Assembly: GCA_002914805.1 (NCBI GenBank)
Contig: JXTB01000642.1
Coordinates: forward strand, 51,160 to 115,159
Source: Parasponia andersonii
Lineage: Eukaryota; Streptophyta; Magnoliopsida; Rosales; Cannabaceae
Reading direction: 5' to 3'
Length of the DNA: 64,000 nt
This document shows, one piece after another, positions 36,708 through 50,272 of the stretch. The translations under genes and the position numbers were made by a program. The number at the start of each line of letters is the position of its first letter. Within the stretch, counting starts at the first letter, position 1. The notes under the pieces were generated by a model that was not told where the DNA came from, searched no databases, and saw nothing but the letters and a program-made list of their open reading frames with translations.

Positions 36708-38606
36708 TATGGCTTTGTTTTTTTACTCTCTGGGAAAACTTGGAGAAGTAAATAAAGGTGGGCTTTACAATGGTTGGGATTGTGGAACAAGGAGAAAATC
36801 CCGATGCTCCAACTGCTTTGCTAGAGGGTGTTGTATACTTGTAAGGCCAATTGGCTGATTTTACAATGAGTTTTGGATCTTATTCCTTATAAACTTGCTG
36901 GCTTTCAAGGAATAAGCCATTCTTTCCACCAACAATAATATTTGAGAATTAATTATGAAGCCGGCAGCTTAATATAGCTGGAGTTTTTTATGTCACGTTA
37001 CTTTCCAATGAGGTTGGCTTCCGGCAAAAAGACCATAACAATGACTCTGACCGTTGTACGTAGTAGCTCTTTTCAATCACTCCCTCTACCAAATGTACTC
37101 CATTATAATTTGATCTTGTCAAAAGGGTTTAACGGCTGAGATGTTTCCAGATAGGATGGACTCAGCAAGCTGACAGGGTCCATATGGAGAGGAATGCCAT
37201 TTGTACAACTGTACAAAGTTACAGAAGGTGACATCTTAGTAGGATCAATATTCACGGTTGTACTTCCACAATCTTATTTGTTTAAGCGGCAGAGCATCTT
37301 AGATTTTGTTTTAATTGAAACAAAAATGGGATTTTGCATATCGGGGATTGCTTAAACTAATATTTCCTCCTGCTATATATATATATATATATATATATGA
37401 ACTCATCAGAGTGAGTACTACATTTATGTTACGAGGGAAGAATTAAGTTGAAGAAAGTACTAAAAGCACAAGACAAAGAGGAACCGAGTCTGAAATGGAC
37501 ATTTCCCTTGTTCCATTTCAGAAATAGATTCCGACACTTTAAGGCAAATGTGTCAAGAGGTGATTTGATGTGATTGCATACTAATTTTCCATAACAGTTC
37601 TACCTGTATGTGAACTCAAATCATTGACTCATCTTAGCTACCCTTTTGTCAAATACTAACTTTAGTGATTCTTGTTTATCAAAAAAAAAAAAAAATAGTA
37701 GTTCTTCATCTAAAAATGATGAAAGTATCATCAATTTTAATGGGACCAAAAGATTTGGGCAAATTGAGAGAGAGTTGTGTAAAGGACAACCATAACAAAT
37801 ACTTTTAGAAAACTGCAGCATGGAGAAATAATGATAAACTATCTCATAAAACAACATGTCGTTTTTATGGTTCAAATAGTTACTATTATTTAAATCAGAG
37901 TTTGATGAGAAATGACACATCATTTGTGGTTTTAAAAATGGAATTAGAGATTCCCTAAAAAAAAAGAGGAAATTAAAGACTACTGTTGTTCAAAAACCAG
38001 AGTTTGATAAAAAAACGACAGGTATTTGTGTGTTAAGTTATTGTCGTTTTATTCAAAACGATCAGATGGCATTTATTTTCTTAAAATTTCCATTGTTCAA
38101 GATAGAAAAGATGCGTCCCTTAAAATAAATAAATAATAAAAAATAATTAAATGATATGTGGTTGCTTTTTTTTTTTAAAAGTAAAAACGACACCTTATTT
38201 ATGTGCAAGTTTGAATAAACAAATATTGTCGTTCTTTTCTATAAACTGCTTGTTGTCAACATTTTTTAAGTTTCTGTCGTTTAAGATGAAAAACGACGTA
38301 ATTTATATTTAAATAAGCCTCACTTTTATTTTATTTATTGGTTTATAGAAAAAAATATTATAAAAATATCACGTGTTTTGTCCAATTTTGACATAAATTT
38401 ATATTCACAGAAAATATTTGAAAAACCTTTGCATTAACAAATCTTTGAAGTTAATTACCTACCTCTCAATTCTCACCTTAATATAACATAAAGTTCGTTA
38501 ATTTTGGCAAATGTAGTGTTGTATGTACCTTTCATTATGAAAAGTTTATCATATAATTTTCCCCCAAAGTAAAGCTTGTTTTCTACAACAATTTTTCTGA
38601 TTCTTC

Positions 38607-38651
<45 letters not shown>

Positions 38652-38906
38652 ATTTTTTTAAAACAAAGAATCATTCTCCGCCTAGGGAATTTACAGGCTA
38701 AGGACTTTTTGAAAAAGTGAAAAAAAAAATAGTAATAATTACCATTGTTAAGAATTGTTAAATGTGCTAAAACGACGTCGTATTAATTTTTTGTTCCAAC
38801 CGGACCAACCGTCTATTGTAGTTTTCGACCCATGTATATAAATCCATATTGGCGGTAATAAGAAACTGAAATCAGGAGGCCGTACAAGTCAGTCAGCGAA
38901 GCTAGA
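36708..38906. other. divergent promoter interval between LRR kinase and UVH3
   Basis: The two genes are divergently transcribed, so this 2.2 kb holds both promoters. It includes an (AT)n run (37376-37399), several AACGAC/GTCGTTT motifs between 37850 and 38310 that may be a decayed DNA transposon, and a long (CT)n tract before UVH3. No gene found. Confidence 0.55.
38610..38649. repeat. (CT)n tract in UVH3 promoter
   Basis: About 40 bases of CT repeat about 260 bases before the UVH3 start codon. Pyrimidine patches are common plant core-promoter elements. Confidence 0.9.
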
Positions 38907-41900
38907 ATGGGAGTTCAGGGTCTCTGGGAACTACTCGCTCCCGTCGGCCGCCGCGTCTCCGTCGAAACCCTAGCTGGGAAAAAGCTCGCCATCGGTAAGG
39001 CCCTTCGTCTCCAAACCCTAACCCTAACCTCCATGGTCGCTTTGCCCCCCCATTGTGGTTTGATTTGTGAATTTTCGTGGACAGATGCGAGCATATGGAT
39101 GGTGCAGTTCATGAAGGCGATGAGGGACGAGAAGGGAGATATGGTACGCAACGCGCATTTGCTTGGCTTCTTTCGCAGGATTTGCAAGCTCTTGTACCTC
39201 CGGACCAAGCCCGTCTTCGTCTTCGATGGCGGAACCCCGGCGCTGAAGCGCCGGACGGTGATCGCGCGCCGAAGACAGCGTGAGAATGCGCAGGCCAAAG
39301 TCCGCAAGACCGCCGAGAAATTGCTGCTTAACCATGTGAGTTTCCCCTCGATTCGTCTCCGAATTCCGCACTAATTGCTTGTCATTTTATGAAATGAGAG
39401 AGAGTTGGTATTGAAATTGGGATTCTTTATTGATCTTTACTATGATTAGGGTTCACATTGGGGTCATAGGTTCATGGGAATTTTTTGTTTATTCTCAATG
39501 GTTAATTTATTTTCTTAAATAAAACCTTTTTTGCCAATCTAGAATTGACTGCCAAAAAGTTGCACCAATCAACTTGAGAGCTATCACTCTCCCTGTTTTA
39601 CAATTTCAAGTTTTAAAATGGCTGGGAAGTCAGTTTATGGTGTAGTTTTCCTTGTCTCAGTAGAGTTTGCGAGGGATTGAGGTAAAAGGGTGTAGCAACT
39701 TTTACGTTTCTTTGAGGCTATTCTTTAATGCGGGACACTTCTGTTTGGGAAATTTGTGAATAAGAATTGTGGACGTAGCATGTGTCCACGTCTGTCTCTG
39801 TTCAAAGACAGACACCTCACTCGGTTCTTGACCAGCTTTTGGACATTGAAAAACTCATCTCAAATATGCCCGGTTTCTGTATTTGTTTTGCTAAGATTTT
39901 TTCTTGTTTGCCTGGCCAAATGAAAACAATGTGGAAACTGGAAGAGGAATTCTAACTTTAGTTTTGTATTTGTATTGTTACTAGTATACTCGAGCTAATA
40001 CTTTTTCTTCTAGTAGCCTCTAATTTACCGACATCTTTTTCATCTTTGAGTCATGTTAATAGCTTAAAGCGATGAAGCTGAAAGAGATAGCAGATGATAT
40101 TAAGAACCAGAGACAGAAACAAAAGAACGATGACGAGGGTAAGAAGGTTTTGCTCGATCAGGCCAACTTGGTGGGTAATGATTTTGGCAAAAAGGATGTG
40201 AGCTCTATTAATTGCAACCAGGAAGAGCTAGATGAAATGTGAGCGAAAAATACAGTATTATAGTTGTAAGTTTGTTTTTTTTTTTTTTGGTATGTGATCT
40301 TATACATTTTTCGATGATTAATTAGGTTGGCGGCATCTATTATGGCAGAGGAAGGTGAGAGTTTAGTGAACAACTCAACAATGTCTATTTCTAGGCCTTG
40401 TGAGGAGGATGGTTATGAAGATGAAGAAATGATACTGGTAAGTATGTATTTTGAAAAAAACAAAATAAAACCGTTTGGACTATGGACTTAAACTTTGTTA
40501 CCATGGTTGTTACGGTTAGCTGTTTATTATGTCCGGTAAATTATGCTTTCAACACCCCCCCTCTCTCTCCCTCTCCCTTTTTTGGGTAATAAATGAGAAT
40601 ATGATTTAGTTGGAGTAGGAATTTTGGGTATTTGAGAATTTATTTCAGCAAAAATGAGATTGAGTACAATGACCCCTTTCAAAAAAGAAGAAACCAAAAG
40701 AAAGATTTTCGAAACAAGAAAAAAAAATGTAAAAAAATAAGAGTTTGATGGATGAACATCCTTCAAGTTCAAAGCATACCTCTAACTGCTTACTCTGTTT
40801 CTTGCATTTCAAGTTTCATCTGTTAAGTCTGTCATAGTCGGTTTATAATACAGTTTTAATTAATCCGTTTCGCAGCCAGATATGCATGGTGAAGTTGATG
40901 CAGCTGTATTAGCTGCTTTAACTCCGTCTCTGCAATGTGATCTTCTTAATCAGGTTTGCTTCTATGTAATTCTTCCTCATAGCTTAGGGAAATGAAAGTC
41001 AAATAATTAAGGAAGATATTCGAAACCAGAAACAGAAGCAGAATAATGATGGTAAGGGTAAGGAGATCATGTCAGATAAAGCGAGGGATGATGTCGTGTC
41101 AAGCAGTTGCAATCAGGAAAAGCTAGATGAGATGTAAGCATCAAATATACTTGTACTGGAGTTTTCATGAAAGCGGTTTGATGAGCAATGTTGATTGCTT
41201 TTGGAGTGATTTAGGTTGGCAGCATCTCTTATGGAAGAAGAAAATAGGAGTTTGAGTAACAAAGCGTCAACTTCTGCTGCTCCTTGTCCTGTTGAGGAAG
41301 ATGGTGATATGGATGAAGATGAGGATGGAGATGAAGAGATGATACTGGTAATTTGTACCCTTGTAAATGCCAAGTTTATTTTCCGTTGTCATTAAAGTCA
41401 TGCGCCTGTGGTGGTTTGTAGAAATACTTTTAACGGTTTTTGACCTGATTCACATACAACTTAGAAATATGGAAACAACATCATACTTGAAATAAGCTCA
41501 TAGGACAACCATCTGCTAAGTGCTAACTAAAGCTCTCGTTTTTTGTATACACCATTTGAAGGCTTAGTTGATGTTGATACCTATCTTTGATATTATGCGC
41601 AAGTTTCTTAGTAATTTTTACGTGTGGTACTCCTACCCTACGCATAAACTACAATGTGTTTTTTGGGCTCTGATTGTAGTTTTGATGTGTTTCTGTGGCT
41701 GTTCTATCCCTACTTTTTTGCAGCCGGCAATGGATGGCGAAGTTGATCCTTCCATACTAGCTGCTTTGCCTCCATCAATGCAACTTGATCTCCTTGTTCA
41801 AGTAAGTTTGTTTGTATGTTGGTGTATACATCTGTTGATGTCTGGTAAATGTATTAGATTTTCCCTTGGTCATTTTCTCTTCTTTAACATTGGCATTATG

Positions 41901-44900
41901 TCCATAATTGTAGATCAGAGAAAGATTGATGGCGGAAAACAGGCAGAAGTATCAAAAAGTCAAGAAGGTGGGTCATTGATTGTAGTGACACCCGTTTACG
42001 AATGATGCTACTATGAATGTATCAGATGTCAAAATGGCATGACATTTCACGTGATTAACTAATAGGTGTCTCTTAGTGGTGATTATCTGAGTGGTATAAG
42101 ATGAGAAACGTCTTTATGCTCACTGTTATTGGAATTTAAAACTTGATGCTTTAACTAATAAGTATGTTTTTGGAAGTTCAAAAATAAATTGAATTGATAC
42201 TTGTATGGGTTACTATGGAGCACATTTTTTACCTCTATCTTCGGTCCTTTTGGACTTTGGATTCGAAGCAAGGATGAGTTAGATCTAGGTTTATGTTATG
42301 ATTCTTTGTTGTTTATTACTTCCCTCATTATTATGTCTATAGGACATATATAGTGATGGTATGATCCTCTTCTCTGGTTGATACAACCTTTTGAACGTCT
42401 GTATGTCATCTAATATTGAAGTACATTTAGGACCCTGCAAGATTTTCTGAGTTACAAATAGATGCATATCTTAAAACGGTCGCTTTTCGCCGGGAGATTG
42501 ATCAAGTGCAAAAAGTTGCCTCTGGAAGAGGAGTAGGTGGTGTGCAGACTTCCCGGTTAGCTTCTGAAGCTAACAGAGAATTCATCTTCTCATCATCTTT
42601 CACTGGCGACAAACGGTGAGTAATTTTATCCTGTTTTTCTGTTGACTTGTAATTCTTCCACACTTGGTACTTCTGATGGTTGTTTATCTAGTATGACTTC
42701 CATTATGATATATCATGCTTTAAATCTCAGGGTACTTGCACCTGCCAGAGCTAACAAATACGGAGATAAGCAACAGGTAGAAAATCCTTCAAGTGTAATG
42801 CATGCTGCTGCGTCTACCAGTAAGTCAAACAATGTGACTGGATCAAAACCTGACGATGCTAGAAGGGTTTTTGATGACAATATTGAGACGTATCGTGATG
42901 AGAGAGGCCGACTTCGTGTCAGTAGAGTGAGAGCTATGGGTATTCGCATGACTCGTGATTTACAAAGGAATTTGGACCTGATGAAAGAGATTGAAAATGA
43001 GAGGCAAAATGCTGAGTGCCTGGTAAATAAAAGTAATCGTGCTGTCCCAAAAACTTTTTCTGATAAAAACTTCATAGAAACTTCACATGATGGTGCTGAA
43101 TCTATTAAATTGAAAGACACAAATGAAGACTCTGTCTTGAAAAATGATGTTTCTATGGAGATTTCTTTCGAAGATGATGGTGACATCAAGTGTTTTGATG
43201 GTGATGATGAGATATTTGCTCGTTTAGTAGCAGAAAATCCTCTTAAAGATTCTTCTGATAATATCATGACATCAAGGAACCTGTCTGATGCTTCTGATTC
43301 AAACCCTTTCTGGGAGGAAGATACTACTGAAGCAAAAGATAAGAGCTTCTCAAATGGTGTTTACTTTAGAACGGAAAACCCTTATGAAGGCAATAATAGT
43401 GATGATAGTGAAGTGGAATGGGAGGAAGGAGTTTGTAAAGTTACTGAACCTACCCCGTACAAATCAAAAAAAGTACTTTCAAAAGGTAATTTGGAAGAGG
43501 AGGCTGATTTGCAGGAGGCAATAAGAAGAAGTCTTGAGGATTTAGATGATCAGAGATTGAATTCTGTATTGCCTGAAGATGAGAAACTAGGAGTTCCCGA
43601 AAGATACGCTTGTGAAGGTAATAGGTTTCTTGACCCAAAAGACAAGGTAGAAGGGCCAGTTTTTCCAGGGGATGATGGTTGCCAACAAAACAGATCAACT
43701 TGTGAAATTTTGGATGGTGTTGAAAACATGGATGAAGTGGGTCTTCTAAGTATCTCAGGAACCACTGATTCTTCTGGGATGCTGTTGAAGTCATCTGTAG
43801 CACGTGATCCTGATAACTCGAGGATACTGGTTGAGTTACCACATGAAGTTCCCATTGGTTCTCCTCTTGAACAACCACTGCAAGATGCAACTAAAAGGGC
43901 TAATTTGTCCGAAGAAGTACCGGATGAAGGATCTGTTACTCCTTCAAAAGCAAAGGAGGTTAATGTGGTTGGGGAAGGCCTTCTTTGTACCACTTCTAAT
44001 GAGGTTGGTGGGCTCTCTACCTCTTTTAACAAGTTTGTGAAAGATAGTCCTCACACTTCTGTTTTGTGTAACGATGTTCCTGATGGTTGGGTTGATGATC
44101 GGAAAAGTGCTACCGAAGCTGAACCTTCATGCCCTTTGGTTCAGATGACCACTCCTGCTGTCCGTTCGTTGGAAGCAGTTACAAATGAATTAATACGTGA
44201 TATTGAGATTGACAAAAATTTAACTGCCCAAAAAGGGCCTGAAGATTGTTTCCAGGAAATTGAGCTTAGCTTGGAGAATTCTGCATTGGAGAACAATGAA
44301 GATTTTCACACTGAAGTTACAGTGGCTAGTTTGGAGGAAGAAATGCGAATTTTAGGCCAAGAACGTATGGATCTTGGAGACAAGCAGAGAAGGCTTGAAC
44401 GCAATGCAGAATCTGTCAGTGGCGAGATGTTCACAGAATGTCAGGTGTGTGCTAAAATGTTGATGTTGGATTATGAGCGATGTTGGATTATGAGCATAGT
44501 ACATGCTCATGGCTTTGTGATTGGTCGGTTTAGTTTTTGCTGTATTTTGTTATTTTAATTTCAAGAATGCAACAACTCTTTGAACAACATCAAAGTGTTT
44601 AAGTTTGGAGTTACAGCAACTTTTTCTCTTAGCACATGAGTTCTTACATGCGCTGCCCTGTACATTAGGGGAAATTATCTCATGTCGATGGCGTTGTTAA
44701 CACATGTTCTTAGATTTTTTTTTTTCCCCCGTATCTTGTTAAGTTCATTTTGAGAGATCTTTTCACTATTTCTTCACTCTTTTCTATCGAGATACATTTG
44801 TTTTTGGAGATGAGTTACTTAAAAAGCTTGAACCATATGACTCGTTTGTAGGAGCTGCTGCAAATGTTTGGCTTACCATATATTATTGCACCAATGGAAG

Positions 44901-46794
44901 CCGAAGCTCAGTGTGCATATATGGAACTAGCAAACCTTGTTGATGGTGTTGTGACTGATGACTCAGATGTTTTCTTGTTTGGAGCACGAAGTGTTTACAA
45001 GAATATATTTGATGATCGTAAATATGTTGAAACATACTTCATGAAGGTATAATTTAAAGAGAGATGAAGTGTTTGTATAGATATTCATTTGGCAGGATTT
45101 TTTATCATTCCAAAACGATCACTGTCTGTTTCTCTATGTGTTTTCCACTATTCTTTCTGTTCCATTTATTTATTTTGTGCCTCTCTTACTTGTTTGATGT
45201 GATTCTTAAGGTTTTATCATTAACTTGAAACAATTAACTTTAGTTACTTAGAATTCCTTGGTTTGTAGTGTTTTCTTCTTTTCAATCCTGGACATATTTG
45301 AACCATGCAATTCTTCTTGTTTCTAATCTCAAGCTTAATTCCATCAGGACATTGAGAATGACCTTGGCCTAACCAGACAGCAATTGATTCGCATGGCACT
45401 TCTTCTTGGTAGTGATTATACTGAAGGTATCAGGTAATTAACGGCTACATTTTTTTTCTCATGAGGTCTTGCTAGTTTTGCCACATTCTTATGCGTTTTC
45501 TATATGCCCGTATCCCCTATATTGCAAATCCTACTCATTTAGGAGTCACCACCATGTATATTGATACTATTCCACAGGTTTGGTAGTTCTATTGTCTGCT
45601 TTCATATGGTTGCTTGGTTGATTAGTTAAATTTAGAATTTATCGAGTTCCCTTTTTTGCTGTAGTGGAATAGGCATTGTTAATGCTATTGAGGTTGTACA
45701 TGCATTTCCTGAGGAAGATGGTCTCCAGGAATTCCGGGACTGGATTGAATCACCAGATCCCACTATATTAGGGAAGTTTGATACCCAAACAGATTCAAAT
45801 GCAAGGAAAAAAGTGCCAGAAATTGGTGATAATGCAAATAGCTCCAAAATCAATATGGAAGAAGAACCTGCATCTAATGAAAACATTTCCGAGGCTCAAG
45901 AACAGAAGCAGTCTGCTGATCATATTCAGGACATAAGGAAAGTCTTCATGGATAAGCATGTAATCATATGATCCCGGTTTTGGTGCTTTCTTTTTTGTTT
46001 ATCGTGTTTGCAAAATATATATCTAGTCATTTCTGATCGTTTTGAATTTTATGTTGTGCAGAGAAAAGTGAGCAAGAACTGGCATATTCCTCCTTCTTTT
46101 CCTAGTGAAGCTGTTATTTTTGCTTATGTTAGTCCTCAAGTAGATAAGTCAACTGAGCCTTTCACATGGGGAAAGCCAGATCATTTTGTACTTCGCAAGT
46201 GAGTTATCTCCTTCTTTAACTGCCCCTACTGAGTTATCACCATAGTGTATCTTTTCTTTCTTTGTTTTTTTTTTTGTTTTCTGGGGGGGGTTGGTGTTGT
46301 GGGTGGGTATGGAACTTTCACAAAGTTTGGCCTCCAGAATGGCTGTCTTTGATTTCAACCGTATTTTATTTCTCTATATCTTCAGTTGGTCATTTCTTGT
46401 TTTCTTCATCTTAGTATTTGTTAGAGCCTTTTATCTTATGGCCTGATACTTTACTAGTAATGTCTGGTGAAATTGTATGTAAGGTTGCGACCACCTTTCT
46501 TTTCTGGGTACTGTTCTTTTAGAGAGAATTCCACATCATCGTAGCTTTATTTTGTATTTAACCTTATGATAACTAGATTCGTAGGAGCAAATGTACAAAT
46601 CCACTGTAATCATATTTACTTTGATTCGTTGTGTTTTGTTTGGAAAGTTTGAGATGCTTAATTCCTGACCAGTTCAGTGGGAATGCAGATTGTGCTGGGA
46701 CAAGTTTGGTTGGGCTAGCCAGAAGGCAGATGATTTATTACTTCCCGTATTGAAGGAGTACAATAAACACGAGGTTAGGGACATGCCAATGCCA

Positions 46795-46835
<41 letters not shown>

Positions 46836-48821
46836 TGAATACTGGCATTTTATTTATCTTCTCTTTCTCAAACACACACACACTCTCTCTCTCCCTCTCT
46901 CACACACACACACCCACATGAATACTTGCATTTTATTCACCGTCTCTCTCTCTCCCTCTCTCAAACACACACACACATGAATACTGGCATTTTATTCATC
47001 TTCTCTCTCTCTCTTTCAAACATGCTCGTGCGCGCGCACACACACATACACATGAATACTGGCATTTTATTCATCTTAGCCATTTGAAATAGGTCTAAAC
47101 ATGTTTTATGTAATGGGGTTGTGATCCTTTTTAATTCTCATCTTTTTTGTCGTAATGAAAAAAGAACATGCTGATGTGTATTGTTCATTTTTAATTCTCA
47201 TCTTTTTTGTCTTTATGAAAAAAGAACATGCTGATGTGTATTGTTCATTTTTCTGGTGAAGATACAACTGCGTTTGGAAGCATTTTACACATTCAATGAA
47301 AGATTTGCAAAAATTCAAAGCAAGAGAATTAAGAAAGCTGTTAAAGGAATTACTGGAAAATCATCATTGGAGTTCATGGATGATGCTGTACAAGAAGTTT
47401 CTAGAAGTGAAAACAAAAGAAAATCAAGGCCTGATGAATCTGGGAATGACCAATTAGAAAAACTTCCACAGGAAACAGAGGAAAGTTTTGTTGTGAACCT
47501 GAGCAAGTATAGGAAGAAATCAACTCCCAAGCAATCAAGGAAACGGAAGATATCCAGGGATGGGGTTGCGTCTGTGTCACAGGAATTATCAGAAGGCAGA
47601 CAAGATACCTATAGAAAATCACGTGTTAATGGAAGTAGCAGGGGAAGAGGGAGAGGCAGAATAGCGGGAAGAGGGAAGGCAAAAGGAAATCCCACTTTCG
47701 AATTTTATAAAACCAGCTCAAGTGATGATGACAATGATGAGGATAATGATGATGCTGAGGAAGTTCAAGTTGAAACACCAGAAAGGCCACTAGAAGTGCG
47801 AAGGGTAAGCTTGAGTTCATTTTCTGCCAATTGAGATAACATTTTTTCATAACATTCTATGAAAAGAAAAACCGTAAGGTTAGAATTTTATACTGTAAGT
47901 TCATATGTGCTAATCGCTGGCCTTTTGCTATATTTTGTTTTTGACGTATTGCTTAGTCTGTTTTGGGATATGGACAAAATTAAGGGTAGAGGTATAACAG
48001 TAATATTTTGGAATGTTCATTGAAAAAGAAAAAAAAACACAAATTTAATGTGGGTTAGTAAAATGAGCGGCCAAGCAAGATCATGCCGAAGAAGTCTCTT
48101 GTATAGCTCATCATTTCCCTCTCTTTATTCCAGTTTAAGAAGTCTTATTTCGTCAATGCTTAGAATTGATCTTTTTATGTCTCAGTCATCACGATTGCGA
48201 AAGCCTGTAAACTACACAGCAAACGATTCAGAAATTGATGATCTGGACAAGTCGATTGACCTGAATGATAAAAAATGCTTTGATGGAGAGGCATCAAAGC
48301 AAGATTTATCTGGTGCTCAGGATCGATGTGAAAATGCTGATTCTAGCATCAGTCAAGAGAATAAGCATAACATTGAAAATCTGTCTCCCAGCCAGAGCTT
48401 GGATGATGACTACCTTGAAAAAGGTGGGGGTTTCTGTCCAGATAATGGTGAAAATGACCGACCAGGTGTGAGCCAACATGGTGATTCTCATCTTGGGGTT
48501 GAGTTTTCTGAAGAATACTTCAAAACCGGTGGTGGGTTTTGCGTAGAAGAATGTGAAACTGGTCTGGACAACAATAGCACTTCTAGGCGAGTTTCGTCTG
48601 CTGGCTTGGAGAATACTGATTTTTCCCATTGTTCTGGTCTGGGGAGGACAGATGCATTTGTTTCTAAGGCAACTGTGGATCAGGTGAACCCCACAGTAAA
48701 TGTCGACCAGTCCAGGTCGGGTATGTTGCTGCAAGATAATGATAGAGATAATACTCAGACGACTCCTGTGGGAGCCCTATGTGCCATGCCTTATCTGAGA
48801 AAGAGACGGAGGAAGAGCTGA
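38907..48821 (+). CDS. UVH3: UVH3/XPG structure-specific DNA repair endonuclease
   Basis: XPG/RAD2-family nuclease that cuts 3' of lesions in nucleotide excision repair, in the nucleus. Exons by splice sites and frame: 38907-38994, 39085-39335, 40063-40238, 40326-40437, 40876-40953, [41012-41133, 41215-41347, 41724-41801], 41914-41967, 42431-42615, 42731-44444, 44852-45046, 45348-45433, 45665-45959, 46062-46198, 46689-46773, 47262-47804, 48186-48821. Phases agree throughout; about 1655 aa with the bracketed cassette. The N domain opens [12 protein letters not shown], with DASIWMVQF and FVFDGG. The I domain has [14 protein letters not shown] and [10 protein letters not shown] acidic residues, then a helix-two-turn-helix [12 protein letters not shown] ubiquitin-interacting-type motif is at 43491-43550. 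A PCNA-binding-like [11 protein letters not shown] opens the 47262 exon, with basic tails and two GGGFC motifs in the last exon. Use of the cassette is inferred. Confidence 0.95.
39013..39029 (+). promoter_or_regulatory. telo-box in first intron of UVH3
   Basis: AAACCCTAACCCTAACC lies just after the first exon. Short telomere-type motifs near transcription starts are known plant regulatory sites for growth and replication genes; it is too short to be interstitial telomere. Confidence 0.5.
40063..41801 (+). repeat. tandem duplication of a three-exon cassette in UVH3
   Basis: Copy 1 is 40063-40238, 40326-40437 and 40876-40953 (366 nt, 122 codons). Copy 2 is 40983/41012-41133, 41215-41347 and 41724-41801. 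Matching landmarks in both are GAGATGATACTG or GAAATGATACTG before a GTAA donor, AGCTAGATGA before the first donor, and a 78-nt last exon with a GAAGTTGATCC/GCA block. With the ancestral acceptor at 40983 copy 2 meets a TAA at once. With the AG at 41010-41011 it is fully in frame (333 nt). Because phases match, either copy can be included or skipped without a frame change. Confidence 0.85.
46796..47062. repeat. composite minisatellite, (CT)n(CA)n plus ~27-bp unit, four copies, in a UVH3 intron
   Basis: The cycle of CT repeats, then CA repeats, then CATGAATACTGGCATTTTAT occurs four times in the intron after 46773. It is likely variable in length between individuals. Confidence 0.9.
47128..47247. 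repeat. 60-bp tandem duplication in the same UVH3 intron
   Basis: Two adjacent 60-bp units starting TTTTTAATTCTCATC and ending TGTGTATTGTTCAT differ by about two bases. The second copy ends 14 bases before the splice acceptor of the next exon. Confidence 0.9.
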
Positions 48822-49485
48822 ACACTTGCATGCATTTGAATGTAAGACAAGTTTTGTGTATAATTGTATCCTCTCCATCCCCTTCCTATGTATTTATTTT
48901 TTCTTAGACACGTATAATCTTAGATGTATAATACGATTTGAATCTTTCTTGGGTCAAGCGGAATAATGGGTTACTTAACCCTTGTCTTATTATTATATTC
49001 GTCTGCCGAGTACGTCCAAGTTGCAATTGGAGAGCAACATGAATATAATATTCTTTTCTTTTCTTCTTTTCCTTGCACCGGGGATTTAAAATTACAGGCC
49101 AAACCTTGATTTTAGTAGGGACTAGGAAGAGAAAAATGATTTCAAGGAATTTATTCTGTTGGAAAAAATGAGAGTTAAATTTGACGCAAATTTTTAGCAT
49201 ATAGAGCTTTTACAACTAGATTGGAAAGGAGAAACGTTCCAAAAGAAAATTTTATAAAACTCGAGGAAATTACCTTCCTGTTTTATTTCGCTCAGCAAAA
49301 CTCAGATTCCAAACAAAGCGTAGAGGAAAACGTGCTGCATATAGAAAACAACTTTTCTATTATATGCCCTCCCCAGCCTCTCGTTAAAAATGACTAAAGA
49401 AATCAGACTTATTATGTAGAGAAGAAGGAACTTTAATTTTTGTATTTGGTGTGAGCCTTGCAAGAGAGAGACAGAGAGAGACAGA
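48822..49485. other. UVH3 3' UTR and short intergenic spacer
   Basis: Non-coding. Part of it (CCCCTTCCTATGTATT near 48879 and GGTCAAGCGGAATAATG near 48952) recurs diverged at about 52418-52510, so the segmental duplication includes the intergenic DNA. A GAGAGACAGAGAG leader precedes the transporter gene. Confidence 0.6.
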
Positions 49486-50222
49486 GTGGCCGGACGTGAT
49501 AGGAAGGAAGAAGTGGCACTCACAGCCATGGTGGCGGTAGAGTTGGCCACGGTGGGCGTAAATACAGTGTACAAAGCAGCCGCGTTAAAAGGGTTGAGCT
49601 ATCTTGTCTTCGTCGCCTATACATATGTTCTAGGCACTCTTGTTCTGGTCCGTATTCCCTCCATTCTTGGCAGGTAATTGTCCATCTCTTTTATCTTCTA
49701 CTCATTAGCCTATACTTTCCTTCTATATTAATAATTATTCGAGATACGCAGAAGAGAACTTCCTTCTTTACAGCCACCTTTCCTCTTGAGGATCTTCCTT
49801 CTTGGACTGATCGGGTACGAACGCATGTATCACTGAACTGCATGATAGTTTGCTTATTTGTTTTTTTTTTTTTACCAGAAAGATTACTTACGTGATTTAA
49901 TTAAAGAAGAAAAAAGATGAGGAAAATTTTCTTATGTACATAAATTCTATGTTTAATGAGGCATGATTTTATCCAATATATGTGCATATAAAGGTCTAGA
50001 CTACAGTTCACCGACTCTTGCCTCAGCCGTCAGTAACCTTACACCAGCGTCTACTTTCATATTGGCCGTTATTTTCAGGTTTTGTTCTCCATCTTAGTGA
50101 TTGTTTCTTCTTATTTTTCACATTTTCTTCTCTTTAATATGCACCTACTTCTAGTATGTGTTTTTTGTGAAGAGAAGGTTGTTTTTTCCCTTTGTGCTTG
50201 GGATTTCTTTGTACTTACTGAT

Positions 50223-50272
<50 letters not shown>

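Noticed and set aside
39013-39029. Telomeric repeat suggesting an interstitial telomere or fusion point
   Set aside because: Fewer than three units; a plant telo-box near a transcription start explains it.
41568-42005. A 145-codon ORF in the UVH3 region
   Set aside because: It reads through an intron, the 78-nt cassette exon and the next intron; it is not a separate gene.
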